From Achromobacter sp. MYb9 (GTDB lineage Bacteria; Pseudomonadota; Gammaproteobacteria; Burkholderiales; Burkholderiaceae_B), in contig NZ_PCOQ01000006.1 in assembly GCF_002975275.1 (NCBI RefSeq), forward strand, positions 62,001 to 126,000: 64,000 bases of DNA. The letters run 5' to 3'. Below, piece after piece: positions 1 to 8,289 of the stretch. How positions within the stretch are numbered: the first letter of the stretch is position 1; each line of letters opens with the position of its first letter. A program made the translations under genes and the position numbers. The notes under the pieces are model-generated. The model was not told the DNA's origin. It ran no database searches and saw only the letters and a program-made list of their open reading frames with translations.

Positions 1-511
1 CCATCAAGGTGGCGACCATGCCGGCCAGGCCGTTCATGCCGTCCACGATGTTCAGCGCATGCGTACAGCCGCCCACCGCGAACATGGTGAACAGCAGCGA
101 CACCGGCCAGAACGACAGGACGTAGTCCACCGGCGCCATGCCGACACGGCTGACGCCGCCCAGCAGCCACCAGGCGATGGCCGCCGACAGGAAGGCCGCC
201 AGCAAACGCTTGCTGGCGCCGATATCTTTTGTGATGTCTTCCAGCAGGCCGGCCACGAACACCGGCAACGCGGCGACGAACAACGCCGGCCACAACCACG
301 TCAGTGTCATGTTGGCGGGGCCCAGCACCAGCAGGCCCAGCAAAGTGCCGGCAAGCACGGCCAGGCCGCCGACGCGCGGCGTGGCGCGGGAATGGTTTGC
401 TTGCGGCTTGTTCAGATCGCTGTCGCCGGTAAACCGGCCGTGCCAGCGCTCCGACCACACGATGAGTCCGCCCACCATGAACGCGACCACGCAGATATAC
501 AGCCAGGTCAC
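1..511 (-). CDS. Glycosyltransferase family 4 (WecA/MraY-type) protein, 3' end outside the window
   Basis: This is the N-terminal 170 residues of a polytopic membrane protein cut by the left edge. By family it transfers a sugar-1-phosphate from a UDP-sugar to undecaprenyl phosphate at the inner face of the cytoplasmic membrane, the first step of O-antigen, enterobacterial common antigen or capsule lipid carriers. The reading frame shows HSRATPRVGG near residue 40, a GLLEDITKDI motif near residue 88 and NIVDGMNGLAG near residue 155. These match the substrate-binding and Asp-rich motifs of the WecA/MraY family. Hydrophobic segments lie at about 2-18, 48-64, 70-88, 105-120 and 133-150. The start is GTG at 511, chosen because GAGGTG lies 8 bases upstream and the frame begins directly with a membrane segment. 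WecA, WbpL and TagO subtypes cannot be told apart from this part. Confidence 0.88.
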   Translation of the reverse strand, partial: MTWLYICVVAFMVGGLIVWSERWHGRFTGDSDLNKPQANHSRATPRVGGLAVLAGTLLGLLVLGPANMTLTWLWPALFVAALPVFVAGLLEDITKDIGASKRLLAAFLSAAIAWWLLGGVSRVGMAPVDYVLSFWPVSLLFTMFAVGGCTHALNIVDGMNGLAGMVATLM

Positions 512-854
512 AGAATCACCTCTGGTTGGTCTATCGAGACAGGCCCGCCATTATCGGAGGCAGGTGTAACGCCCATATATGGGAGGGATAAGGAAGTGCA
601 ATTCACGGGCACGAAACGTAACACCCCGAGCCGGGCCGTTCGTCCACAGCCAGACCGCTGGTTGAAGGGGGCTGTTGCAACGAAACCGCGGGTGCGCGGA
701 AGGACGGATTTCATGCGGTGATTGTAGAGCTTTCCGTCAGGCAACACCCGAAATATCCCAGGGAAAACGCGGAGACCGCCATAGGGAGGAAACGCTCCAG
801 GCCAACCGGCTCCGGCATATCTTGCAACAAAATAGGGACGGATTGATTCAGGAC
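512..854. other. Gene-free stretch upstream of the glycosyltransferase gene
   Basis: I see no convincing gene here. On the minus strand TTGCAC (596-601) and TATATG (574-579), separated by 16 bases, could be a weak promoter for the glycosyltransferase gene. They overlap a perfect 12-base palindrome, CCCATATATGGG (572-583), that could be an operator. The rest is ordinary GC-rich intergenic sequence. Confidence 0.35.
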
Positions 855-887
855 AAAAAAAAGCCCGAGATCGTGAGATCTCGGGCT
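855..887 (-). terminator. Rho-independent terminator of the small transcript
   Basis: A perfect 11-bp stem (AGCCCGAGATC at 862-872 paired with 877-887), a 4-base loop and a run of T residues (855-861) when read on the minus strand. It has no T-run in the plus direction, so it serves minus-strand transcription. It lies 400 bases past the coq7 stop and beyond another terminator, so it is not the coq7 terminator. Confidence 0.9.
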
Positions 888-996
888 AAATCCACCAAAG
901 GAGGAGGGTGGAGGAGACAACCGTGGCATGTTGGGAGCTGGCCTTCTGCTCGCTACGCGTTCGGGGTTTTGCACCGCGCCGACTGCGTTTCAACAT
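886..996 (-). CDS. Possible leaderless 36-aa small ORF inside the small transcript
   Basis: An ATG at 996 lies only about 5 bases downstream of the predicted transcription start and has no Shine-Dalgarno sequence, so translation would be essentially leaderless. The 36-codon frame is basic at its N-terminus (MLKRSRRGAKPRTR) and ends LLLWWI. Its TAG stop (886-888) lies at the base of the terminator stem. Tandem Trp codons immediately before a terminator recall attenuator leader peptides. However, no tryptophan gene follows, and the Trp codons coincide with the hairpin arm GGTGGA, so this may be chance. Coding status is undecided. Confidence 0.25.
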   Translation of the reverse strand: MLKRSRRGAKPRTRSEQKASSQHATVVSSTLLLWWI

Positions 997-1007
997 CCGA
1001 TGAGTGA

Positions 1008-1036
1008 ATAGTACCGAGGTTTTTTGTGCGATGCAA
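1008..1036 (-). promoter_or_regulatory. Sigma-70 promoter of the small transcript
   Basis: On the minus strand TTGCAT (1031-1036) and TACTAT (1008-1013) are separated by exactly 17 bases. This is one of the best sigma-70 matches in the window. The sequence upstream is A/T-rich, with runs near 1040, as an UP element would be. Confidence 0.75.
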
Positions 1037-1138
1037 GAATTTTTTTAATCTCTTTGGAAGGCGCGTTTTCGCGTTGCATTTTCGCCGCAAATTCCGGCAG
1101 CACCCCCTGGAGACCCGCGGCTATCAACGACCTTGCCG

Positions 1139-1169
1139 AAAAAAGGGTTTTTGCCAAACGGGTAAACCC
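1139..1169 (-). terminator. Probable coq7 terminator
   Basis: Minus-strand GGGTTT (1164-1169) pairs with AAACCC (1145-1150), followed by six T residues (1139-1144). It lies 120 bases past the coq7 stop and upstream of the small-RNA promoter, separating the two units. Confidence 0.6.
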
Positions 1170-1290
1170 ATTGCGGACTAACCCTAGACGGTATCGGGTA
1201 ATCCCACCCTGTTATTTGCACCGTATTGGTGCGCCTTGCACCAGCATGCGGCCGAATTTGCGCACTGCAACATTTCGGCTACAGGCCCTG

Positions 1291-1968
1291 TCAGATCCAG
1301 TAAGCCGTCGTCGTCATCACCTTGGACATCGCCCGCATTGCGGCCTTTACGGGGCCTGGCAGGGGCACGCCCCCTGCCCGCTCGGCGCTGGCGCGGTGCT
1401 CGGCTTCGTCGTCCTTCATCTTGCGAACGATCTCGCGCGATCGCTCATCGTGCACCGGCAAGGTGCGTAGATGCTCTTCCAGATGCGCCTCTACCTGGCG
1501 TTCGGTCTCGGCCATGAAACCAAGGTTGCGGGGAACGCCCGCATAACTGGCCAGCACGCCCAGGGCAAACGAACCGGCGTACCAGACCGGATTGAGCAAG
1601 CTGGGCCGGCTGCCCAGCTCGGTCAGGCGCTCGTTGCACCACACCAGGTGGTCGACTTCCTCGGAGGCCGCGTTCAGCAGTAGTGCCCGCGGCGCGGCTT
1701 CGCGGCAAACCGACGCCTGCCCGCGGTATAGCGCCTGCGCGCAGATCTCGCCCACATGGTTCACGCGCATCAGGCCGGCCGCATGCCGCTTTTCCTGCGC
1801 GGACAGGGCGGTAAGCGGTTCTTCGGCTCTGGCCGGGTACGGCCTGCTGGCGGTCGCGCTGTTGGACAGCACCCTCAGTGCGCGGTCCGCTTCGGCCAGC
1901 AACGCATCCAGGGGGCTGGTCCGGCGCAGGAAAGAAACGGGGCCGGATTTTGACAGGGCGGTGGACAT
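1291..1968 (-). CDS. coq7: Demethoxyubiquinone hydroxylase (2-nonaprenyl-3-methyl-6-methoxy-1,4-benzoquinol hydroxylase)
   Basis: A di-iron monooxygenase that performs the last ring hydroxylation of ubiquinone synthesis at the cytoplasmic membrane. The 225-residue protein carries the family's carboxylate/histidine ligands: Glu in [14 protein letters not shown], Glu in [13 protein letters not shown] and DDEAEH. The first 50 residues are a variable N-terminal extension. The start at 1968 is chosen over an in-frame ATG at 2001 because AAGGAG lies 7 bases before it. It is divergent from the OsmC-like gene with a 124-base shared upstream region. Confidence 0.93.
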   Translation of the reverse strand: MSTALSKSGPVSFLRRTSPLDALLAEADRALRVLSNSATASRPYPARAEEPLTALSAQEKRHAAGLMRVNHVGEICAQALYRGQASVCREAAPRALLLNAASEEVDHLVWCNERLTELGSRPSLLNPVWYAGSFALGVLASYAGVPRNLGFMAETERQVEAHLEEHLRTLPVHDERSREIVRKMKDDEAEHRASAERAGGVPLPGPVKAAMRAMSKVMTTTAYWI

Positions 1969-2092
1969 GGGCAACTCCTTGGCGAAACAGGCGCCACACA
2001 CCCCTGATGCGGGGCGGGGCTCTCATGCCTGGAATTGTACGCAACAGGTATCATCAATCATTGACTGCGCTCAACGCTCAAGGACACACAAC

Positions 2093-2536
2093 ATGGAATG
2101 CACGATCGACTGGGGCGGCCCGAACGGCATGCTCTTTACCGCCAGCACCGGCAGCGGCCACGTGGCCGTGATGGACGGCGCCGTGGATGGCGGCGGACAC
2201 AACCTGGCGCCCCGCCCGATGGAAATGCTGCTGGCCGGTACCGGCGGCTGCACGGCGTACGACGTCGTCCTGATCCTCAAGCGCGGCCGCCATGCGGTCA
2301 CCGGCTGCAGCGTCAAGCTCCAGGCCGAGCGTGCGGATGCCGATCCCAAGGTTTTCACCCGCATCCACTTCGCTTTCACGGTCACGGGCCGCAACCTGCC
2401 GCAGGCCGCGGTCGAGCGCGCCGTGCAGTTGTCCCACGAAAAGTACTGCTCTGCCTCGGCCATGCTCGAGAAAACGGCGGCACTGACGTTTTCGGTTGAA
2501 ATCGTCGATACCCAGGAAACGCCGGCGGCCGCCTGA
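2093..2536 (+). CDS. OsmC/Ohr family protein (YhfA-like)
   Basis: A 147-residue OsmC-fold protein. Family members are thiol-dependent peroxidases acting on organic hydroperoxides, or uncharacterised relatives such as YhfA. Visible are the helix motif RPMEMLLAGTGGCTAYDV, with a Cys near residue 51, and the second Cys in LSHEKYCSAS near residue 121. The spacing of the two Cys residues suits a peroxidatic pair. The GGCTAYDV form is typical of the YhfA branch rather than classical Ohr, so substrate is not assigned. AAGGA lies 8 bases upstream of the ATG. Monocistronic, divergent from coq7. Confidence 0.88.
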   Translation: MECTIDWGGPNGMLFTASTGSGHVAVMDGAVDGGGHNLAPRPMEMLLAGTGGCTAYDVVLILKRGRHAVTGCSVKLQAERADADPKVFTRIHFAFTVTGRNLPQAAVERAVQLSHEKYCSASAMLEKTAALTFSVEIVDTQETPAAA

Positions 2537-2655
2537 GGCACGCTCGCGTGGTGTAATTCGCCCTATCCCTTCTTCTCTATCTTGATAAGCGCCGCCGCGT
2601 CGCACGCGGCGGCCAATTTGCGTCACCCGCGGGGCGGGCGAACACAAGGACCGCC

Positions 2656-3627
2656 ATGAAACAATACCTGGACCTCGTTCAATCCATTCTGGACACCGGC
2701 GCGTGGCAGGAGAACCGGACGGGCATACGCACGCTCAGCATGCCGGGCGCCTCATTGCGGTTCGACCTGCAAAAGGGCTTTCCCGCCGTCACCACCAAAA
2801 AATTGGCGTTCAAGTCCGCCATCGGCGAAATGGTGGGCTTCATGCGCGCCTCGCGCAGCGCCGCCGAATTCCGTGAGCTGGGCTGCAAGGTCTGGGACCA
2901 GAACGCCAATGAAAACAGCCAATGGCTGGCCAACCCGTATCGCGAAGGCCCGGACGACCTGGGCCCGGTCTATGGCGTGCAATGGCGCCAGTGGCCCGCC
3001 TACAAGTTGCTGGACGCCAGCCGCCCGGCGCAAATCGACGACGCGCTGGCGCGCGGCTATGCCAAAGTGGCCGACCTGGAAGAAGGCGGCGTCCCGAAGG
3101 TGCTGCTGTACAAGGCGGTGGACCAGTTGCGTCAATGCCTGGACACCATCCACGAGCGCCCGGGCGACCGCCGCATCCTGTTCCACGGCTGGAACTGGGC
3201 CCAGATCGAAGAAATGGCCCTGCCGCCCTGCCATTTGCTCTACCAGTTCCTGCCCAACGCGACCACCCGCGAAATCTCGCTGTGCCTGTACATCCGTTCC
3301 AACGATGTCGGCCTGGGCACGCCCTTCAATCTGACCGAAGGCGCCGCGCTGCTGCATCTGGTGGGGCGCCTGACCGGCTACACCCCGCGCTGGTTCACGT
3401 ATTTCATCGGCGATGCCCACATCTACGAGAACCACCTGCCGATGTTGCGCGAACAGCTCAAGCGCGAGCCGTACGAATCGCCCAAGCTGGTGCTGTCCGA
3501 CCGCATTCCCGATTTCGCCGTGACGGGCCGCTACGAACCCGAATGGCTGGAAAAAGTGGAGCCGGGCGATTTCTCGCTGTCCGGCTACACGCATCACGCC
3601 CCGCTCACCGCGCCCATGGCCGTGTAA
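2656..3627 (+). CDS. thyA: Thymidylate synthase
   Basis: Methylates dUMP to dTMP using methylene-tetrahydrofolate and produces dihydrofolate, which FolA (encoded downstream) recycles. The catalytic cysteine is Cys192 in [10 protein letters not shown]. The folate/dUMP motifs [13 protein letters not shown] and DAHIYENH are intact. At 323 residues it is about 60 longer than the 264-residue E. coli enzyme. The extra segment lies in the small domain at roughly residues 85-150 and is shared by Bordetella-type enzymes. AAGGA lies just upstream of the ATG. Confidence 0.97.
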   Translation: MKQYLDLVQSILDTGAWQENRTGIRTLSMPGASLRFDLQKGFPAVTTKKLAFKSAIGEMVGFMRASRSAAEFRELGCKVWDQNANENSQWLANPYREGPDDLGPVYGVQWRQWPAYKLLDASRPAQIDDALARGYAKVADLEEGGVPKVLLYKAVDQLRQCLDTIHERPGDRRILFHGWNWAQIEEMALPPCHLLYQFLPNATTREISLCLYIRSNDVGLGTPFNLTEGAALLHLVGRLTGYTPRWFTYFIGDAHIYENHLPMLREQLKREPYESPKLVLSDRIPDFAVTGRYEPEWLEKVEPGDFSLSGYTHHAPLTAPMAV

Positions 3628-4053
3628 GATCGCGCCCGGCGCGCCAACTCCGGCGGGCCGGGATGCGCGCAGGCGCCGCCGCAGTCCTTGCCGCAGGCCG
3701 ACACGCCGCGCCTGCCGGCATAAGTGAAGATTGGTGAGCATCTGGAAGCGCGATTTCGGTATAACCCATCCCTTAGCCTCGGACGCGCGTCCATAATGCG
3801 CTGCGCGCCGCGGCTGCCGACCGGCCCATGCCGAGCCGCGCGTACCGCCAGCCGCGCAGCCGCGCGGCCCATCCGGCAGCGCCGACCGCAGGCATCGCCC
3901 GCCCGCCGCATCCCCCTTCCCGACAAGAGAGTAGGTAAATCGCCAGCGTCGACAGCAGGAATTGTCTTGCGACCGAATTGCAACTGTTGACTACTAATTG
4001 ATTTGATTTGAGGCCGGCGCGATCGCAGCAAGCGCTCAGGACAGGACCCACAC
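3628..4053. other. Gene-free stretch between thyA and the MHYT protein gene
   Basis: GC-rich sequence with no convincing gene on either strand and no clear intrinsic terminator for thyA. The last 80 bases become AT-richer (3985-4012), where TTGACT and TACTAA-like elements occur without a good 17-base pairing. The promoter for the downstream c-di-GMP gene is probably here, but I cannot place it. Confidence 0.4.
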
Positions 4054-6117
4054 ATGCTCGTTGGAACTTATAACCCTTCGCTCGTCCTCGTATCCTTAGG
4101 GGTCGCCATTCTGGCGTCATACACGGCGTTGGGCATGGCCAATCGCGTGCGGGCGTCGAACGGGCTGCCGGCTGCGCGCTACTGGCTGGCGGGCGGCGCG
4201 CTTGCCATGGGCATCGGCATCTGGTCCATGCACTTCGTCGGCATGCTGGCCTTCAACCTGCCCATTCCCATGGGCTACGACCTGCCTCTGACCGTCCTGT
4301 CGCTGGGGATCGCCATCGGCTGCTCGGCCTTCGCCCTCTGGATCGTGTGCAAGGACGAGCTGCCTTGGCGCAGGCTGGTGGCCGGCGCCCTGCTGATGGG
4401 CGCCGGGATCGCCGCGATGCACTACCTGGGCATGGCCGCGATGCGCATGACGCCCGGCATCGTCTACGACACCCTGTGGTTCTCGCTGTCCATCCTGATC
4501 GCCGTGGCCGCCTCCGGCGCCGCGCTCTGGATCACTTACCGGCTGCGCCAGGACGGGCCTCGCATGGCCTGGTCCCGGCCCCTGGCGTCGGGGGCCATGG
4601 GCCTCGCCATCGTCGGCATGCACTATTCAGGCATGGAGGCCGCGGGCTTCCCGGCCGGCAGCATCTGCATGGCCGCCGACGGCGGTATCTCGGCCGGCTG
4701 GCTGGCCATCGCCGTCACCGCCGTGACGCTCAGCGTGCTGGCCATCGCGCTCGTCGTCGCCGTGCTGGACAACCGGCTGGAGGCGCGCACGTCGGCGTTG
4801 GCCTCGTCGCTGGCCGAGGCCAACGAAGAATTGGTGCAACTGGCGCTGCACGACACGCTGACCAAATTACCCAACCGCATCCTGCTTGAAGACCGGATGG
4901 AGCAGGCGATCGAAAGCGCCAGCCGCCGCAAGGGCTACTTCGCCGTGCTCTTCTTCGACCTGGACGGTTTCAAGGCGGTCAATGACGCTTACGGCCACCA
5001 CACCGGAGACGCCCTGCTGATCGATCTGGCGCAGCGCATCCGGCAAGCCCTGCGCACGCAGGATACGGTGGCGCGGCTGGGCGGTGACGAATTCATCGTG
5101 CTGAGCGAAGTCATCGAGCCCACCGACGGCGCGAACGTGGCCGACCGGCTGATCGAAGCCATCGCCCGCCCGGTCATGGTCTACGGGCACGAAGTGCTGG
5201 TGACGTCCAGCGTGGGGATCGCAATCTACCCCAACGATGGCGAAGACACCCACAGCCTGCTGACCAACGCCGACGCCGCGATGTACCACGCCAAGCGTCT
5301 AGGCGGCACCGGCTACAGCTTCTTCGAGCCATCCATGAACGCGGACGCGCACGAACAGATCGAACTGCTGCACGACCTGCGCCTGGCGCAGGAGCGCGAC
5401 CAGTTCGTGCTGCACTACCAGCCCAAGTACGAGGCGCCCGCCGGCCCCATCATGGGCGCCGAAGCGCTGCTGCGTTGGAATCACCCGACCCGCGGCCTGG
5501 TCGGTCCGGACCAGTTCATTCCCATCGCCGAAAAGACGGGTTTGATCCTGCCGATCGGGGAATGGGTCATCAATGACGCTTGCCGCCAGATGCGGGAATG
5601 GATCAACGCCGGCCAGGGCCACTGGACCATCGCCGTCAACATTTCGGCGCTGCAGTTCGCCCACGCCGGCCTGGTGGAAACGGTGCGCGCCGCCCTGGCG
5701 CGGCACGACGTGCCGCCCGCGTGCCTGACGCTGGAAGTGACCGAGTCCACGGCCATGCGCGACGCCGAGGCCAGCCTGGCCGTGCTCAAGCGCCTGTCCG
5801 GCCTGGGCGTGACCATCTCCATTGACGACTTCGGCACGGGCTATTCCAGCCTGCTCTACCTGAAACGCCTGCCTGCGACCGAGTTGAAGATCGACCGCGG
5901 CTTTGTGAACCAGCTTGAAAACGACAACGAAGACGCTGCCATCGTGTCGGCCATCGTCGCGCTGGCGCAGCAACTGAACCTGCGGATCGTCGCCGAAGGC
6001 GTCGAGACAGCGGCGCAGCAGAAATTCCTGACCGGGCTGGGCTGCGATTCCCTGCAGGGCTTCCTGCTGGGCCGCCCGATGCCCGCGACGGAATTCCTGG
6101 AACACGCGGCCGGATAA
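4054..6117 (+). CDS. MHYT-GGDEF-EAL membrane cyclic-di-GMP protein
   Basis: A 687-residue inner-membrane sensor that could make or degrade cyclic-di-GMP. The N-terminal 240 residues form the seven-helix MHYT domain with three motifs: MHFVGM near 60, MHYLGM near 122 and MHYSGM near 189. MHYT domains are proposed to sense NO, CO or O2 through copper. A GGDEF domain follows at about 265-425 with an intact RLGGDEF signature. An EAL domain at about 440-685 has GAEALLRW, DDFGTGYSSL and the C-terminal EGVET all intact. Both activities are therefore possible, as in MucR and NbdA of Pseudomonas. It lies between thyA and folA on the same strand, with no obvious functional link to them. Confidence 0.93.
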   Translation: MLVGTYNPSLVLVSLGVAILASYTALGMANRVRASNGLPAARYWLAGGALAMGIGIWSMHFVGMLAFNLPIPMGYDLPLTVLSLGIAIGCSAFALWIVCKDELPWRRLVAGALLMGAGIAAMHYLGMAAMRMTPGIVYDTLWFSLSILIAVAASGAALWITYRLRQDGPRMAWSRPLASGAMGLAIVGMHYSGMEAAGFPAGSICMAADGGISAGWLAIAVTAVTLSVLAIALVVAVLDNRLEARTSALASSLAEANEELVQLALHDTLTKLPNRILLEDRMEQAIESASRRKGYFAVLFFDLDGFKAVNDAYGHHTGDALLIDLAQRIRQALRTQDTVARLGGDEFIVLSEVIEPTDGANVADRLIEAIARPVMVYGHEVLVTSSVGIAIYPNDGEDTHSLLTNADAAMYHAKRLGGTGYSFFEPSMNADAHEQIELLHDLRLAQERDQFVLHYQPKYEAPAGPIMGAEALLRWNHPTRGLVGPDQFIPIAEKTGLILPIGEWVINDACRQMREWINAGQGHWTIAVNISALQFAHAGLVETVRAALARHDVPPACLTLEVTESTAMRDAEASLAVLKRLSGLGVTISIDDFGTGYSSLLYLKRLPATELKIDRGFVNQLENDNEDAAIVSAIVALAQQLNLRIVAEGVETAAQQKFLTGLGCDSLQGFLLGRPMPATEFLEHAAG

Positions 6118-6218
6118 AGGGCGGCGGGATAAAGGGTGGCCGGCTGGCTTCGGCGGAATTTGCTACGCTTACGCCGTCCGATCGGCCGACTCCCGGCCGT
6201 CCCCACCGTTGCCCCCGC

Positions 6219-6701
6219 ATGCCCGCCAGCCTGACCCTGATCGTTGCCTATTCCGACAACCGCGTCATCGGACGCGACAACGCCTTGCCCTGGAAACTGC
6301 CGGGCGATCTGGCGCATTTCAAGCGCAGCACGCTGGGCCATCCCATCGTCATGGGCCGCAAGACCTGGGATTCGCTGGGCCGCCCGCTGCCCGGCCGCAC
6401 CAACATCGTGATCAGCCGCAACCCGGATTTCATCGCCTCCGGCGCGACCGTCGTCCCCACGCTGGACGCCGCCATTGCCGCTTGCGGCGACGTGGACCAG
6501 GCCTTCGTGATCGGCGGCGCGCAGATCTACGCGCAAGCACTGCCGCTGGCGCAACGCGTGCTGGCCACCGAAGTCCACGCCCAGGTGGATGGCGACGCCT
6601 TTTTCCCGCTGCTGCCTGCCTTCGAATGGAAGGAAACGGCGCGCGAACCCCAGCCCGCCGAGAACGGCTACGACTACGACTTCGTTACGTACGAACGCTG
6701 A
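6219..6701 (+). CDS. folA: Dihydrofolate reductase
   Basis: Reduces dihydrofolate to tetrahydrofolate with NADPH, restoring the cofactor consumed by ThyA. The 160-residue protein shows the family motifs NRVIGRDNALPWKLPGDL (Met20-loop region and catalytic acidic residue), GRKTWDSLGRPLPGR and the GGAQIY nucleotide-binding segment near residue 107. Length is normal. The 100-base gap after the MHYT gene suggests it could be cotranscribed or carry its own promoter. It faces the convergent MocR gene 8 bases downstream. Confidence 0.96.
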   Translation: MPASLTLIVAYSDNRVIGRDNALPWKLPGDLAHFKRSTLGHPIVMGRKTWDSLGRPLPGRTNIVISRNPDFIASGATVVPTLDAAIAACGDVDQAFVIGGAQIYAQALPLAQRVLATEVHAQVDGDAFFPLLPAFEWKETAREPQPAENGYDYDFVTYER

Positions 6702-6709
6702 AGCCCCCC

Positions 6710-8128
6710 TCAGGCGGCCCCCGCATCCCTCATGAACCGCCACAGCGCGGGCGCCTCGGAATACGCCACGTTGAATCGCACCCAGGGCGTATCGGCTTCG
6801 TCCACTTCGAAGTACGAACCCGGCGCCAGCCAGATTCCGTCCTTCAACGCCAACTCGGCCAAGCCGTTGGCGCCGCGTTCGCGCCACTGCCCGGCCACCT
6901 TGGCCCACAGGAACAAGCCCCCTTGGGGCCGTCCGTAAATCTCGAACCCGTGCTGCTGCATCCGCCCGGCGACGACGGCATGCGCCTCGGCCAGCCGCTC
7001 GCGGGTCCGCGCGATGTGCGCGCGGTAGCGCCCCTCGCGGATGACCTGGTGCACGATGCGCTCCATGATTTCGGGCGACGTCAGACCCACCGCCATCTTG
7101 GTCCGCGCGAAGTCGCGGGTCAGGTCGCGGTGCGCCACCACGTAGCCCACCCGCACCGACGGGCTGATGACCTTGGAATAGCCGCCCAGGTAAATCACCC
7201 GCCGGGCACCGTCCAGCGCGGCCAACATCGGCGTCACGCCCGGCGCCAGGTCGCGGGAAATGTCGTCCTCGATCACCCACAAGCCATGCCGCTCGGCCAC
7301 TTGCAGGATGCGAAACGCATTGGCCATGCCGATGCTGGCGCCCGATGGGTTCTGCAATGCCGTATTGATGTACAGCGCGCGTGGCTGATGCTGGGCCACG
7401 ACGCGTTCCAGGGCTTCGCAATCCAGCCCGTCGGCCGTGCGCGGCACGGCTACCACGCGCAGGCCCAGCAGGCGCAGCAGCTGCAGCAGATTCGCGTAGG
7501 CGGGCTGCTCCACCACCACCGTGTCGCCCGGCCGCAGCAGCGTGCGGCTGACCATGTCCAGCCCATGCGACACGCCCTGGGTCAGCAGCACCTGTGAAAC
7601 TTCCACCTCCATGCCCTGCGCGCTCAGGCTGGCCGCGATCGTCTCGCGCAACGGCGCGTAGCCATAGGGGTGACCGTAATTGGCGATGCGCATCGCCGGC
7701 ACGCGCCCCATGTGGCGCAGCGCCAGGTGCATGCCCTCTTCGTTCAGCCATTCCCCAGGCAACCAGCCGCACCCCGATTTGATGGGGATGGAGTGATCCG
7801 CGAAGATGTCCGACAGCAGCCAGCCGGCGTTCAGGCGCGGCGGCTCCCAGGACAGGGGCTCGCTTTGCCGCGCGGGCGCGTCCGGCGATGCCACCCGGTA
7901 GCCGGCGCCGGGCCGCGCCGCCAGCCAGCCCAGCGACACCAGGCGGCTATAGGCGCTGGCCACCGTGAATGTGCTGACACCGTACTGGCGGGCGAATTCA
8001 CGGACCGAGGGTAGGGACATACCCGGACGCAGCGTCTGCGCTTCGATGGCGCGCAGGATGGCGTTGACCAGCTGCTCGACCAAGGTCGGCGCGAGTCCAC
8101 GGGCGCGGTTGGGCTGGAAATCGATCAC
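6710..8128 (-). CDS. MocR-type regulator (GntR HTH fused to aminotransferase-like domain)
   Basis: A 472-residue PLP-dependent transcription factor. Residues 1-80 are a GntR winged helix (LPSVREFARQYGVSTFTV). Residues 100-470 are a fold-type I aminotransferase domain with the Schiff-base lysine Lys319 in YLGGYSKVISPS, plus the NPSG and EDDI motifs. The GTG start at 8128 has no strong Shine-Dalgarno sequence. The gene is divergent from the transaminase/semialdehyde dehydrogenase pair. Two direct repeats in the shared region are the probable binding site, so I infer that it controls that catabolic pair and itself. The effector is likely the aldimine of the amino acid degraded, for example beta-alanine. 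Confidence 0.92.
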   Translation of the reverse strand: MIDFQPNRARGLAPTLVEQLVNAILRAIEAQTLRPGMSLPSVREFARQYGVSTFTVASAYSRLVSLGWLAARPGAGYRVASPDAPARQSEPLSWEPPRLNAGWLLSDIFADHSIPIKSGCGWLPGEWLNEEGMHLALRHMGRVPAMRIANYGHPYGYAPLRETIAASLSAQGMEVEVSQVLLTQGVSHGLDMVSRTLLRPGDTVVVEQPAYANLLQLLRLLGLRVVAVPRTADGLDCEALERVVAQHQPRALYINTALQNPSGASIGMANAFRILQVAERHGLWVIEDDISRDLAPGVTPMLAALDGARRVIYLGGYSKVISPSVRVGYVVAHRDLTRDFARTKMAVGLTSPEIMERIVHQVIREGRYRAHIARTRERLAEAHAVVAGRMQQHGFEIYGRPQGGLFLWAKVAGQWRERGANGLAELALKDGIWLAPGSYFEVDEADTPWVRFNVAYSEAPALWRFMRDAGAA

Positions 8129-8135
8129 GAAGAAA

Positions 8136-8171
8136 ACTGTACAGTTAGACCACCTGCAACTATACAGTTAG
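8136..8171. promoter_or_regulatory. Direct-repeat operator for the MocR regulator
   Basis: Two 13-base direct repeats differing at one position, ACTGTACAGTTAG (8136-8148) and ACTATACAGTTAG (8159-8171), are offset by 23 bases, about two helical turns. They lie between the MocR start and the divergent transaminase gene. MocR dimers typically bind direct repeats of this form. A TATATT -10-like element lies downstream (near 8189), with the right repeat at about the -35 position, which suits activation of the catabolic genes. Confidence 0.7.
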
Positions 8172-8289
8172 CGGCATTTGCGCAGATCGTATATTTTCAT
8201 TCCCTGCGCGACGTACCAGAATCATTCGAATCCCGGTGGTTGCGCCCTTTCCATGCAGACCCGCCGGTTGTCCATTCTCTGGAGCCGCC

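Larger units (their letters stand above)
855..1002 (-). ncRNA. Candidate small RNA of about 148 nt with an anti-Shine-Dalgarno hairpin loop
   Basis: A complete small transcription unit on the minus strand: a near-consensus sigma-70 promoter (TTGCAT, 17-base spacer, TACTAT) predicts a start near 1002, and a strong intrinsic terminator ends it near 855. Just before the terminator, TCCACC (minus, 907-912) pairs perfectly with GGTGGA (891-896) and displays the 10-base loop CTCCTCCTTT (897-906). That loop contains CCTCCTTT, the 3' tail of beta-proteobacterial 16S rRNA, so the RNA could pair with ribosome-binding sites of many mRNAs. Loops of this kind are known from the alpha-proteobacterial cuckoo-type sRNAs. 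A second CTCC run (TCTCCTCC, minus, 911-918) lies just upstream. The transcript also contains a possible leaderless 36-codon ORF, listed separately. I do not recognise it as a named RNA. Confidence 0.65.

Noticed and set aside
886-996. Reading the small transcript as a normal trp attenuator
   Set aside because: No trp genes follow within the window, and the Trp codons lie inside a hairpin arm; kept only as a speculative finding.
5856-7772. Minus-strand frame of 638 codons crossing folA and two other genes
   Set aside because: It runs through thyA-folA-region coding sequence and the MocR gene in the wrong frame; low-complexity Arg/Gly/Ala composition, no motifs.
8214-8240. TTCGAATCCCGG resembling a tRNA T-arm
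   Set aside because: No matching acceptor, D-arm or anticodon helices nearby, and the stretch lies in the leader of the transaminase gene.
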